A stretch of 64,000 nt of DNA. It comes from Glutamicibacter sp. B1. GTDB lineage: Bacteria > Actinomycetota > Actinomycetes > Actinomycetales > Micrococcaceae. The position numbers and the translations under genes were made by a program. Of this stretch, positions 1 to 8,469 are shown in pieces (positions within the stretch are counted from its first letter, which is position 1; every line of letters begins with the position of its first letter). Location of the stretch: contig NZ_CP125942.1 of assembly GCF_039602135.1 (NCBI RefSeq), positions 3,038,001-3,102,000 of the forward strand. Reading direction: 5' to 3'. The notes below the pieces were generated by a model. The model had not been told where the DNA came from, ran no database searches, and worked only from the letters and a program-made list of their open reading frames with translations.

Positions 1-210
1 AACCTGCGCTATCGGATGACTTCTAAAAACTTCAACCCACTGGTGGCCATGTCTGGTCGGCACACTTTCGCTGAAGCCGAGCACATCCTTGATGACTACC
101 TCGATCCGTCTTTGGTTGAGACCCCGGGCATTTTTGTACAAACTCTGGTGCAGGCCGATGCTGTCAAGGACATCGAACAACGCACCGTACGTAGCCGTCA
201 GGAGGCCTAG
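1..210 (+). CDS. 3-oxoacid CoA-transferase subunit A, C-terminal part (truncated by window edge)
   Basis: The reading frame is already open at base 1, so the N-terminus lies outside the window; 69 residues and the stop are visible. The block [12 protein letters not shown] and the helical tail are typical of the C-terminus of the alpha subunit of succinyl-CoA:3-oxoacid CoA-transferases. These move CoA from succinyl-CoA to a 3-oxoacid such as acetoacetate or 3-oxoadipate. The beta subunit starts two bases after the stop, as usual for this heteromer, and a thiolase follows. The context says ketone-body or 3-oxoadipate breakdown; the exact substrate (scoA versus pcaI) cannot be decided here. Confidence 0.85.
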   Translation, partial: NLRYRMTSKNFNPLVAMSGRHTFAEAEHILDDYLDPSLVETPGIFVQTLVQADAVKDIEQRTVRSRQEA

Positions 211-212
211 AG

Positions 213-863
213 ATGTGGACCCGTGATGAGATGGCGGCCATCGCCGCCAGTGAACTAACCGACGGTCAGTATGTGAACCTCGGAATCGGCATCCCCACCC
301 TTGTAGCTAACAACCTTCCCGAGGGCGTTTCGGTGAAGCTACAAAGCGAAAACGGACTACTTGGCATGGGCCCCTTCCCCTATGAAGGGGACGAGGACGC
401 TGACCTGATCAACGCTGGCAAGCAGACGGTGACCATTCTGCCTGGCGGTAGCTTCTTTGATTCAGCGACCTCCTTCGGCATGATCCGTGGCGGTCACGTG
501 CAAACCGCTATCCTCGGTGCCCTACAGGTGGCCGCCAATGGGGATCTGGCCAACTGGACCATCCCTGGCAAGCTCGTCAAAGGCATGGGCGGCGCCATGG
601 ACCTTGTTGCCGGCACTCCCCGAGTCATCGTCCTCACCGACCACACCGCCAAAGACGGTACGAGCAAGATTGTAGAATCCTGCGACTTGCCGCTCACCGG
701 TGTTGGTGTTGTCGACCGAATCATTACCGATCGCGCCGTGTTCGACATTGAACAAGGACAGCTCACTTTGCGTGCTGTGGCCCCGGGCGAAAGTGTAGAA
801 ACCATTAAAGAAATCACGGCAGCAGAATTTGCCATCGACATCCTGGAGGATCTGAAAGCATGA
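213..863 (+). CDS. 3-oxoacid CoA-transferase subunit B
   Basis: This 216-residue protein is the beta subunit of the CoA-transferase begun by the previous gene. The catalytic-glutamate motif [10 protein letters not shown] is at residues 45-54, with Glu46 expected to form the glutamyl-CoA thioester. The glycine-rich GIGIPT block near residue 25 is also typical of the family, and the length is normal. It starts two bases after the alpha-subunit stop, and its stop overlaps the thiolase start (ATGA), so the three genes are translationally coupled. The reaction activates acetoacetate or 3-oxoadipate at the cost of succinyl-CoA. Whether it serves ketone bodies (scoB) or the protocatechuate route (pcaJ) is open, because no other pca genes are visible. 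Confidence 0.9.
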   Translation: MWTRDEMAAIAASELTDGQYVNLGIGIPTLVANNLPEGVSVKLQSENGLLGMGPFPYEGDEDADLINAGKQTVTILPGGSFFDSATSFGMIRGGHVQTAILGALQVAANGDLANWTIPGKLVKGMGGAMDLVAGTPRVIVLTDHTAKDGTSKIVESCDLPLTGVGVVDRIITDRAVFDIEQGQLTLRAVAPGESVETIKEITAAEFAIDILEDLKA

Positions 864-2029
864 GCGTCAAAATCGTAGGCTACGCCCGCACGCCATTTGT
901 GAAATTTAATGGCGTGTTCGCCAGCGTTCCAGCCACTGAGCTCGGTGCTCATGCTGCCAAGGCGGCCCTGGAGCGTGCTGGCGTTGACCCGACCGAGGTC
1001 CAGCACGTCTTCGCAGGCCAAGTGCTTCAAGGTGGTGCAGGTCAGAACCCTGCCCGACAGTCGGCCGTCGGGGCAGGCATTCCACTGAACGTTCCAGCGA
1101 TCACCCTCAACGCAGTGTGCCTTTCTGGCGCGGAAGCCGTGGTTGCCGGCACCCGACTCATCAATAGTGGCGAAGCCGAAATCGTTGTGGCTATCGGGCA
1201 AGAATCAATGTCCTTGGCCCCGCACGTCCAGCGTGCGCGAGCCGGAACAAAATACGGTGCCATTGAATTGATTGACACCTTGGAATACGACGGTTTGACC
1301 GATGCCGCGGAGAAACGTTCAATGGGCGTTTCCACCGAAGAGCACAACGTGAAGTTATCACTCACCCGCGAGGAGCAGGACAAGGTGGCAGCTGCCTCGC
1401 ATCAGCGCGCTGCGGCATCTCGTGATTTCACAGCAGGAGAGATTGCTCCTTTCACCATTACCACTCGTAAGGGTGAGACTACGTATTCCGAAGACGATGG
1501 AATTCGCGATTCAACTACCGTTGATTCTCTATCCGCACTGCGTCCTGCATTCGCTAAGGATGGCAGCATTACCGCCGGAAACTCCTCACAAATCACCGAC
1601 GGTGCCGCGGCTCTGGTTCTGGCCAGCGATGCTGCGATCGAACGCTTGGGGCTCACCGCGCTGGCTGAAGTTCTCTCACATGCGTTTGTCGCTGGCCCAG
1701 ACCGCACTTTGCACGAGCAACCATCGAACGCCATCGCCGCCGCACTGCAAAAGGCCGGCGCTAAGGCCGAAGACTTGAAGGCGGTAGAAATCAATGAAGC
1801 CTTTGCCGCGGTGGTTGTTCAGTCGGCAAAGGTACTGGGTCTGGATGAAGAAATCGTGAACCCCCACGGTGGAGCTACCGCCTTGGGCCACCCCATCGGC
1901 GCTTCGGGTGCACGCATTATTGGAACTCTGGCTCGCCAGTTAGAGCAGATGCCTGCAGGATCGCTCGGCGCCATTGGTATTTGTGGTGGTGGCGGTCAGG
2001 GCACCTCGGTCGTGCTTCGCTCACTCTAA
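860..2029 (+). CDS. acetyl-CoA acetyltransferase (thiolase)
   Basis: This 389-residue thiolase cleaves a 3-oxoacyl-CoA with CoA to give acetyl-CoA and the shortened acyl-CoA. Cys87 in [10 protein letters not shown] is the expected nucleophile. His344 in [14 protein letters not shown] and Cys375 in CGGGGQGT complete the active site, and NEAFAA is the usual substrate-side loop. Length is normal. It overlaps the CoA-transferase beta subunit by four bases and is followed by a strong terminator, so it closes the operon. Acetoacetyl-CoA thiolase is the simplest reading; 3-oxoadipyl-CoA thiolase (pcaF) is the alternative. Confidence 0.9.
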   Translation: MSVKIVGYARTPFVKFNGVFASVPATELGAHAAKAALERAGVDPTEVQHVFAGQVLQGGAGQNPARQSAVGAGIPLNVPAITLNAVCLSGAEAVVAGTRLINSGEAEIVVAIGQESMSLAPHVQRARAGTKYGAIELIDTLEYDGLTDAAEKRSMGVSTEEHNVKLSLTREEQDKVAAASHQRAAASRDFTAGEIAPFTITTRKGETTYSEDDGIRDSTTVDSLSALRPAFAKDGSITAGNSSQITDGAAALVLASDAAIERLGLTALAEVLSHAFVAGPDRTLHEQPSNAIAAALQKAGAKAEDLKAVEINEAFAAVVVQSAKVLGLDEEIVNPHGGATALGHPIGASGARIIGTLARQLEQMPAGSLGAIGICGGGGQGTSVVLRSL

Positions 2030-2048
2030 TTACCTACCGGCATCCTCG

Positions 2049-2091
2049 CCGGGATCAGCGCTCCTCATCGGAGACTGGTCCCGGCCTTTTT
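2049..2091 (+). terminator. intrinsic terminator of the CoA-transferase/thiolase operon
   Basis: The arms CCGGGATCAG and CTGGTCCCGG pair over ten positions with one G-U, around a 16-base loop, and CC plus a T5 tract follow. It lies 20 bases after the thiolase stop. Confidence 0.75.
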
Positions 2092-2279
2092 ATGCCCAGA
2101 GTTCTTGACGTAACAAAGGCATCATTTCCGGGACTGATTCCCGTCATAGTTTCGAGCTCCCAGCCATCCTGTCCTGCTTCTGTGATATGAAATTTGTAGG
2201 CCAAATTTCAACTCGATCGACATTAAATTGAAAAATTTAGCCAATAAACATTCATCATCGCACCACGTCAGGAACAACC

Positions 2280-2675
2280 TTGGATAATTTGCAACAACCG
2301 GAAGAATCAAAGGCGCCACAAACGCCTCCAAAACCTCCCTCTACGTCCTTGCCCGCCGCTGGGCAAAATCCTCAGCTGAAAAAGTTGACGGATGCGGTCC
2401 TGGAACTCAAGTCTCCAGCCAGCCTCAAACTACTCGGATTCCAAGCAGCGAGCATCGCCGTTATCGGTGTCGTCCTTGCCCTGTGTTTCCTGATTCCGCT
2501 GGCTAGTTCGGCTAACGGCTCCAGCACCAGTAGCTACTCCGACTCGGATTTGGGCCTGGCCTCCCAAATCAATTCGTTCAAGGCTTTTATTCTGCTCTTC
2601 AGCGCAGTGCTCGGCGGCGGCCTAAAATTTTTGGTGCCGGCGGAGGATTTGGATTCTCCGGGGAAGCACAGCTAG
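2280..2675 (+). CDS. membrane protein, N-terminal fragment of a frameshifted gene
   Basis: A TTG start preceded by AGGAA opens a 131-residue frame. It has a proline-rich cytoplasmic head (residues 1-40), one clear membrane helix at about residues 55-80, and the beginning of a second helix. Its last twenty or so residues look unnatural. If one T is added to the T5 run at 2628-2632, this frame continues without a stop into the next ORF. The junction then reads LKFFGAGGGFGFSG and leads straight into the following membrane helix. I therefore read the two ORFs as one gene of about 849 codons, broken by a one-base deletion or a sequencing error. No family was recognised. Confidence 0.6.
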   Translation: MDNLQQPEESKAPQTPPKPPSTSLPAAGQNPQLKKLTDAVLELKSPASLKLLGFQAASIAVIGVVLALCFLIPLASSANGSSTSSYSDSDLGLASQINSFKAFILLFSAVLGGGLKFLVPAEDLDSPGKHS

Positions 2676-2698
2676 CACTATCGCTGGTTTCTATAACT

Positions 2699-4828
2699 GT
2701 GATTCTCGCCATTTGCGCGGTGAACTACCTGCTGGTGCGCAAGCTCAACCGTGGGGTGCGTAAGGGTGGCTGGAAGAGTGCCGCAGTAACCTCCGGGCTG
2801 CACGCAATGGTCATTGCACTGGCCCTCTTGATTATTTCCCTCTTTGGCAAATTGTCCATGGAGTCAATGGGCTTCTTGAGCGCAACAATTTCGCCACGAT
2901 ATGCTGGCGTCTTCTTTACAGTTCTCTTGACCGTTTTCTTCTCGCAATTCATTGCAACGGCACCGCAACGCGTCGGCTCCGAATCACCGTTAATGAACGG
3001 GGCCCGCGAATCAATCACCCTGATTGTCAGCGTACTGACACTCTTTGCCGTAGTCGGGATCATCGTGGCACTAGTCAATAAAGACGAAGACATGCCGTGG
3101 AGTTTCTCGCTCATGTTGATCCCTTTGTTGGGAACCCTGGGCACCTACCTCGGAGCATTGGCTTTCCTCGGGGCTCTAGCTCCTAATGTTTCTGGCGTAG
3201 CCTCCGCGTTGGAAGAATTCACTGGAGATTCCATCCCCACCTCGGTCTATCGACTATGGGATTTCGCCGATGGCAAGGGTGCTTGGCTGCTCGTTCTCAC
3301 CGTTGTATTGATTCTTGCGGTTGCTATTAGGATCGGCGTGCAGCGCACTCGTACCGAACGCATCAATTGGCAACGAACCTGGCAATTGCCAGTCATCTCC
3401 TTGGTTCTGTGGATGATTCTTGCGTGGCTGACGAGCATATCTTTGGGTGGCAACATCACCGCAAATGGAATGGGTGAGATGTCAGCAGGTGTTTCATTTG
3501 GCATCACTTGGTACTCCGTGATTTTCTTGGCCATCGGTGCTGCGATCGTTTCAGTACTCGCAGAAATTCTGCCGATTCAGGTTTACCGATATGCTCCGGC
3601 GCTCCTTGGAATTTTGGGTGGCAAGCCCGCTGCAGAACGCTGGATCTCTGGCCAGTCTCAGGCTCCGGTGGTACCGGCGACGACCCCTACCACTGAGGCA
3701 ACCCGCGCACCCGAAGCTGCTCCCACCACAACCATGCCGACGGCTACTGCCGAGCAGAACACCACCGTGCTGCCTGCAGCTTCGGCTACCGCTTCAGCAT
3801 CCACGGCTGTCAATGAGGCTCCGGCGCTTCAGCCTGCCTCAGAATCCTCCAAGAAGAAAGCCAAGGCTGTTGGCTTTGGTGTTCTAGGCTTGGCAGTTCT
3901 CGTTGGTCTGGGATTTGGTGCGGTGGCTTACCTGAATTCTCAGCGCAAGCCCGAGGCACAGGTTGAGCAGTACCTCGATCTTCTTGCTGACGGCAAGGCT
4001 GAAAAAGCAGCAGAAATGGTGGATCCTGGAATCGACAATGCGTCGCGTGCCCTACTCACCGATGACGTGCTGGCTGGTGCCAAGCAGCGTCTGGAAGTCA
4101 TCGATGTTAAGCAGCTGTCGAAGGCAAATCATGGCGCATCGGTGCGAGCCACTTACGCCATCAATGGCGAACAGCATGAGAAGGTCTTCACCGTGGACCG
4201 CGGGGACAAAGAATACGGTTTGCTTGATACGTGGGATCTGAATGAACCGCTACTAGTACCAGTGAAGATCTCCGCCGATCAGGTTTCGGATGTCACCGTT
4301 GGAAAGTCAGCGGTTCACCTTTCTGAAGCAGAGTCCTACTTTGGTGATTCTGGCTCTTCTTTCAGTGGTGACTTCTACGTCTATCCCGGCATTTACACCG
4401 TTTCGGCGGCAAACACTGATTACCTTCAGGTCGATGCTCAAGAACTGCGTGCTAACCATCCCGATGATATGGAAGCAGCGGTCACGCTGACCACCACGGT
4501 GACCGGCAAGCTTTCAGAACTCGCACTGGATGCGGTGCACGAGTTTGCAACTGCCTGCGTCACGGTGCCAACTAACCTGAATGAGGGGTGCCCCAGCGAG
4601 CTTCAGGATAAGGATTTGAAGTCCTTCTCCGTGAAGACCCAAGCATCGGAGGTAACTCTTGAAGGCATGGACTCTTTCAAGAGCTCCGAGGCGACGTTCA
4701 AGTATCAGCGTAATGACACCGAATACATCGACTACAGCGAAGAGGAATTCGATCGTAGCTTCTCGGGAACCATTGATTGGAGCGATGGGAAGCCGACCGT
4801 GACCGTCACCGGATCAACCTGGTGGTAA
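2699..4828 (+). CDS. multi-pass membrane protein with extracytoplasmic C-terminal domain (main part of a frameshifted gene)
   Basis: The GTG at this position is only the first start codon after the frame change; open frame extends upstream and joins the preceding ORF. The 709 residues contain about eight membrane helices up to residue 310. A low-complexity Thr/Ala/Pro linker (about 320-375) and one more helix (about 385-405) follow. The C-terminal region of about 300 residues starts with a DUF4878-like helical motif (YLDLLADGKAEKAAEMV) and continues as beta-rich sequence, probably outside the membrane. The function is unknown. It stands alone between two terminators. Four cysteines or fewer are seen and no catalytic motif is visible. 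Confidence 0.65.
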   Translation: MILAICAVNYLLVRKLNRGVRKGGWKSAAVTSGLHAMVIALALLIISLFGKLSMESMGFLSATISPRYAGVFFTVLLTVFFSQFIATAPQRVGSESPLMNGARESITLIVSVLTLFAVVGIIVALVNKDEDMPWSFSLMLIPLLGTLGTYLGALAFLGALAPNVSGVASALEEFTGDSIPTSVYRLWDFADGKGAWLLVLTVVLILAVAIRIGVQRTRTERINWQRTWQLPVISLVLWMILAWLTSISLGGNITANGMGEMSAGVSFGITWYSVIFLAIGAAIVSVLAEILPIQVYRYAPALLGILGGKPAAERWISGQSQAPVVPATTPTTEATRAPEAAPTTTMPTATAEQNTTVLPAASATASASTAVNEAPALQPASESSKKKAKAVGFGVLGLAVLVGLGFGAVAYLNSQRKPEAQVEQYLDLLADGKAEKAAEMVDPGIDNASRALLTDDVLAGAKQRLEVIDVKQLSKANHGASVRATYAINGEQHEKVFTVDRGDKEYGLLDTWDLNEPLLVPVKISADQVSDVTVGKSAVHLSEAESYFGDSGSSFSGDFYVYPGIYTVSAANTDYLQVDAQELRANHPDDMEAAVTLTTTVTGKLSELALDAVHEFATACVTVPTNLNEGCPSELQDKDLKSFSVKTQASEVTLEGMDSFKSSEATFKYQRNDTEYIDYSEEEFDRSFSGTIDWSDGKPTVTVTGSTWW

Positions 4829-4869
4829 ACACGATTCCGACTGGCAGATATAGCTAGTCACATGTCCAA

Positions 4870-4919
4870 CTAATGAACCCGTTGACCCCTCGCATTGCGG
4901 GGGCCAACGGGTTCATTAG
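4870..4919. terminator. bidirectional terminator between convergent genes
   Basis: The perfect 15-base arms CTAATGAACCCGTTG and CAACGGGTTCATTAG enclose a second GC-rich stem (CCCC...GGGG). It lies between the plus-strand membrane-protein gene and the minus-strand phosphatase gene and can serve both. Confidence 0.8.
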
Positions 4920-4929
4920 TTAGCGAATA

Positions 4930-5490
4930 TTAGTGCCAGAGCGGTTCGCGGGAGACGTAGTTGATAAGTAACTGCGAATCCAGTTCACGGTAGCTTCCGT
5001 TAGCAACCCGCGGATCTGCTTCTTCGGTCAATGCGCTGAGCACGGAGCTGATCAGTGCTCCATGGCTGACCACCAGAACGTTCCCGCCCGGATGCTGCTG
5101 GCAAATCTTGAACAACGCGTTGACTGCACGTTCAACCAGATGCTGTTCGGTTTCTCCAGAAGCAATGTTCAGTTGGCGCTGTTCATCGGCCGGATGCCCC
5201 ACCAGCTTGCCTTCCCAGTCACCAAAGTCCTGCTCCATAAGTTCGGGATTCTCATACAATGCACGGGTGCCAATACCGTTGGCGATAATTTGTGCTGTCT
5301 GCAGTGCACGGAACAACGGGGAAGAATATACCGCTGCCCATGGTCCCTGAATTGACAGGTCAATTGCCAGCTGTTGAGCTTGGCGCACGCCGGTGTCATT
5401 CATCGGCAGGTCACTGCGTCCGTGCAAGCGGCCAGCCTTGTTCCATTCGGTTTGGCCATGGCGGACTAATACAATTTTCTGTTCACTCAT
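4930..5490 (-). CDS. histidine phosphatase family protein (phosphoglycerate-mutase-like)
   Basis: The 186-residue protein has the RHG signature at residues 10-12 (VLVRHGQTEWN), in which His11 is the phosphorylated residue. The second histidine is in VVSHGALI, and Glu is in the MEQDFGDWEG segment. The length fits the small branch of the family, which covers phosphatases of sugars, nucleotides, alpha-ribazole or peptides as well as true mutases. ATG follows GAAGAAG at a good distance. It lies 63 bases downstream of a metallophosphoesterase gene on the same strand, so the two may be cotranscribed phosphoester hydrolases. The substrate cannot be told from sequence. Confidence 0.85.
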   Translation of the reverse strand: MSEQKIVLVRHGQTEWNKAGRLHGRSDLPMNDTGVRQAQQLAIDLSIQGPWAAVYSSPLFRALQTAQIIANGIGTRALYENPELMEQDFGDWEGKLVGHPADEQRQLNIASGETEQHLVERAVNALFKICQQHPGGNVLVVSHGALISSVLSALTEEADPRVANGSYRELDSQLLINYVSREPLWH

Positions 5491-5553
5491 CGTCTTCTTC
5501 TTTCATGCGTGCACCGCAAGATCCTGATCTTGGGTGCGAAGTTTTGCTATTAA

Positions 5554-6384
5554 TCAGTTGGCGGTCTGTTGGCCGCGCACCGATCTTGGGTGCCCTGCAC
5601 CCTGTGTTGTGCTCATGACTTGGTCGCTATAAGCAACGAACCAATTCATTGCGTCTTGCCCCAGTTGAAGTACCGCAAATCCTGATCCGGATTCTGCGAG
5701 GATTTCATCGGGAGCAAAAGGATTCATGTTGTAGGAACCTGCCGGTGCCATAAACACCGGAGTATTGATCAACAGGCTTGTTGTGGCCTGGTGGTAGTGC
5801 CCGCAGAGGATCGCACGAATGTCGGTACCAGCGGTGATTGCTGCCAAGGCCATCGGATCTTTGAGGCCTCGTCCGGCTCGTACCGAACTGGTAGCTTCCA
5901 CCGGCGGGTGGTGTAACAGCAAGAGTGATCCCAGCGGTGCTGGCACGGTGAGCAATGATCGCAACCACGATAGCTGCGCCTCATCCACCTCGCCTTGCGC
6001 CAGTTGAAAGCCCGCGCTGTCCAGCCCAATAATCCGCAAGCCCACGATCTCATGCACGGTATTTGCTGGGTAGGGCCCGGTCGATAAACGTTGGGTATTA
6101 AACTCTGGTCCAACACTTCCCGAAGGATCATGATTGCCCGGAATACTGATCACCGGGCATCCAAATTCTTCTTGGATATCGTTGAACATCGCGGCGGCTA
6201 CTGGATGGATCGGCGCGCCCCGGTCTGCAATATCTCCGGTCACCACGATGGCATCCGGTGAGAAGTTTTTTGCTGCTCGCAGGGCCTGGGCCGTTCGCCC
6301 CCAGGAGTCGATATTTCCATGGAGCAGCTGACCTTCAGGGCGCAGATGCGTGTCGCTCAGATGAATGATTGTTAGTGGCTTCAT
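5554..6384 (-). CDS. calcineurin-like metallophosphoesterase (CpdA/Icc type)
   Basis: The 276-residue protein carries the full two-metal phosphoesterase motif set: HLSDTH near residue 10, GDIADRG near 50, GNHD near 85, LLHHPP in the middle and GHYH near 195. This pattern and length match the class that includes 3',5'-cyclic-nucleotide phosphodiesterases (CpdA). The class is broad, so cyclic-AMP hydrolysis is a guess. ATG follows GGGAGGG closely. It precedes the histidine phosphatase gene on the same strand and is divergent to the FabH-like gene. Confidence 0.85.
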   Translation of the reverse strand: MKPLTIIHLSDTHLRPEGQLLHGNIDSWGRTAQALRAAKNFSPDAIVVTGDIADRGAPIHPVAAAMFNDIQEEFGCPVISIPGNHDPSGSVGPEFNTQRLSTGPYPANTVHEIVGLRIIGLDSAGFQLAQGEVDEAQLSWLRSLLTVPAPLGSLLLLHHPPVEATSSVRAGRGLKDPMALAAITAGTDIRAILCGHYHQATTSLLINTPVFMAPAGSYNMNPFAPDEILAESGSGFAVLQLGQDAMNWFVAYSDQVMSTTQGAGHPRSVRGQQTAN

Positions 6385-6512
6385 CGATCCCTCCCCGCGG
6401 TCTGCTGCTATTCATTTCATTGAACTTCCCGGTTCTAACCAGTAGGTGAACAAGGAACCGACCGGATGTGAAGTCTTATGGAATCTCCGTTTCTCGATTA
6501 CCGAACGAAAAT

Positions 6513-6536
6513 GGGCAAGAATGTGGGATCTTGCCC
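6513..6536. repeat. inverted repeat upstream of the FabH-like gene
   Basis: The perfect 8-base arms GGGCAAGA and TCTTGCCC are separated by eight bases in the 247-base divergent intergenic region. It could be an operator. No T-tract follows, so a terminator is unlikely. Confidence 0.35.
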
Positions 6537-6631
6537 GCAATAAATGCAATCTGCGGTATATGAACAGCGAGTAGCACTCAAAACGACTACCCTTAGAAGA
6601 GCAGATTTGAATCCACATAGGAGCTATATCC

Positions 6632-7582
6632 ATGACGGGCAGCAAAGTCGTCGCTTTTGGCCACTTCCAGCCAGAGCGCATCGTCCCCAACACCGAGCTG
6701 GAAAAGTTGGTGGAAACCAGCGATGAATGGATCACCCGACGCGTCGGCATCGAGGAACGTCGTTGGGGCACGGGTGTTGAGACTGTAGATTCCATGGCTA
6801 TCAAGGCCGCGACGATGGCACTGGGCAACGCCGCCGACATCGAAGCCAGCGATATCGACATGATCATCGTTGCTACCTGCACCGCGACCGACCGCTCCCC
6901 TAACATGGCAGCTCGTGTTGCCAACGCTTTGGGCATGGAGCAGGGCCCGGCCGCCCTCGACGTGAACGTTGCCTGTGCTGGCTTCGCCCACGCAGTTGGC
7001 CTGGCGCAGGGAGCTATTGCTGCCGGCAGCGCAAAGAACGCTCTGGTCATCGGTTCCGAAATGCTCACCGATTACACTGACTTCACCGACCGCACCACCT
7101 GCGTTCTGACCGCAGACGGTGCTGGCGCATTCATCATTACCGCGTCGGAAGAAAATGGCATCTCCCCAGTAGTGTGGGGCTCGGTTCCTTCACTGTCTGA
7201 TGCGGTGCGCATTGAATCCGAAAACGATATGAAGTTCGCACAGAACGGTCAGAGCGTGTACCGCTGGACCGTGACCCAGCTTCCTAAGATCGCCTCGACG
7301 ATCATTGACCGCGCTGGCATGAAGCCAGAGGAACTGGACGCCATTGTGCTGCACCAGGCTAACCTTCGCATCATCGAGCCACTGGCTGCCAAGATCGGTG
7401 CTCCGAATGCCCGCGTCGCGACCGACGTGGTGTACTCCGGCAACACGTCGGCAGCGTCGGTGCCTTTGGCTCTCTCGAAGATGATGGCTTCCGATGAGCC
7501 ATTGCCATCGGGTTCCAAGACCCTACTCTTCGCTTTCGGTGGCGGTCTGGCCTACGCCGGTCAGATCATCACGATCCCGTAA
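6632..7582 (+). CDS. beta-ketoacyl-ACP synthase III (FabH-like)
   Basis: The 316-residue protein has the KAS III catalytic triad: Cys115 in NVACAGF, His241 in LHQANLRII and Asn271 in YSGNTSAAS. The SSDEWI-like block TSDEWITRRVGIEERR is near residue 30. Enzymes of this family condense an acyl-CoA starter with malonyl-ACP. In actinobacteria they prefer branched starters, which the bkd genes further along would supply. AGGAG lies eight bases before ATG. The gene stands alone, not beside fabD, acpP or fabF, and has its own perfect terminator, so it may be a second, specialised KAS III. Confidence 0.85.
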   Translation: MTGSKVVAFGHFQPERIVPNTELEKLVETSDEWITRRVGIEERRWGTGVETVDSMAIKAATMALGNAADIEASDIDMIIVATCTATDRSPNMAARVANALGMEQGPAALDVNVACAGFAHAVGLAQGAIAAGSAKNALVIGSEMLTDYTDFTDRTTCVLTADGAGAFIITASEENGISPVVWGSVPSLSDAVRIESENDMKFAQNGQSVYRWTVTQLPKIASTIIDRAGMKPEELDAIVLHQANLRIIEPLAAKIGAPNARVATDVVYSGNTSAASVPLALSKMMASDEPLPSGSKTLLFAFGGGLAYAGQIITIP

Positions 7583-7591
7583 GTTATTCAC

Positions 7592-7632
7592 CACAATGGG
7601 TGCCACCGGCGTTGCCGGTGGCACCCATTGTG
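7592..7632 (+). terminator. intrinsic terminator after the FabH-like gene
   Basis: The perfect 19-base arms (CACAATGGGTGCCACCGGC and its complement) have a three-base loop, followed by TGTTTT. It lies ten bases after the stop codon. Confidence 0.85.
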
Positions 7633-7727
7633 TGTTTTACGGGCAACTCTCCGCTCCGGACTAGGCGCCGCTTTGGATCAAGACTGCTCCACTGACCTGA
7701 GTGTTCCCACTCACAGCATTTTTCGAC

Positions 7728-7757
7728 TTGACGTTGGGTGCATCACACCCGCACACT
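7728..7757 (+). promoter_or_regulatory. candidate promoter of the asparagine-catabolism operon
   Basis: TTGACG (7728-7733), an 18-base spacer and CACACT (7752-7757) lie seven bases before the GTG at 7765. That spacing would give a leaderless mRNA starting at the regulator. The -10 match is weak. Confidence 0.35.
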
Positions 7758-7764
7758 TGTAGTC

Positions 7765-8469
7765 GTGAACCTGTCAGACAGCTGGACACCCGGACAGCAG
7801 CCGATCCAACGACGCTCAGCTGCCGAAGCCGTATTCCACGCACTCCGCCTTGCCATCGAAGCCCAGGAAATCCCGCTCGGGAGCAAACTCGGCTCAGAAG
7901 CCGCCCTCGCCGCCGACTACCAGGTCAGCCGTTCGGTCATCCGCGAAGCACTACGCTCCTGCGCCGCACTGGGACTAACCCGCACCGAAACTGGCCGGGG
8001 CACCTTCGTCATTTCACACCGGCCCACCCGTGAACTCAAACTGGGCTCTTTCTCCTCCGATGACCTGCTCGAGGCTCGCCCGCACATCGAAATTCCAGCC
8101 GCCACACTCGCGGCCACCCGGCGTACCACCGAGGACTTGGAGCGCATCAGCGGGCTGATCGAGCAAATGGCCGCCGAAGATGATGCGGCGGCCTGGGTCG
8201 AACTCGACGCTGCCTTCCACGCAGCCATCGCCCAAGCCAGCGGCAACTCGGTCTTCACCAAAGTGGTGGCCGACATCCGTGAGGCCATGGCCCGCCAGTC
8301 CGAAACCGTGAACCTCGTCGCCGGGCGTCGCAACCCGTCCAACGACGAACATCTGGAAATCTACCGGGCCATCGAGGCACAAGATCCACAAGCCGCCAAT
8401 CAAGCCATGAGCGATCACCTTTCCGCAGTACAACAGGCAGTATCCACCATCGTCAGGAGCAATAAGTGA
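7765..8469 (+). CDS. FadR/GntR-family transcriptional regulator of the asparagine operon
   Basis: From the GTG at 7765 the protein has 234 residues. A GntR winged helix occupies about residues 15-80 (AEAVFHALRLAI, then SEAALAADYQVSRSVIREAL and GRGTFV). An all-helical FCD-type effector domain fills the rest. An in-frame GTG 27 bases upstream would add nine residues, but the candidate promoter favours the later start. Its stop overlaps the asparaginase start (GTGA), so it is the first gene of an operon for asparagine to fumarate. It is probably the local repressor, with asparagine or aspartate as a likely effector; that is inferred from context. Confidence 0.85.
   Translation: MNLSDSWTPGQQPIQRRSAAEAVFHALRLAIEAQEIPLGSKLGSEAALAADYQVSRSVIREALRSCAALGLTRTETGRGTFVISHRPTRELKLGSFSSDDLLEARPHIEIPAATLAATRRTTEDLERISGLIEQMAAEDDAAAWVELDAAFHAAIAQASGNSVFTKVVADIREAMARQSETVNLVAGRRNPSNDEHLEIYRAIEAQDPQAANQAMSDHLSAVQQAVSTIVRSNK

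Noticed and set aside
494..1201. Long minus-strand ORF opposite the CoA-transferase and thiolase genes
   Set aside because: It is antisense to two well-supported genes, spans their junction and shows no recognisable motif.
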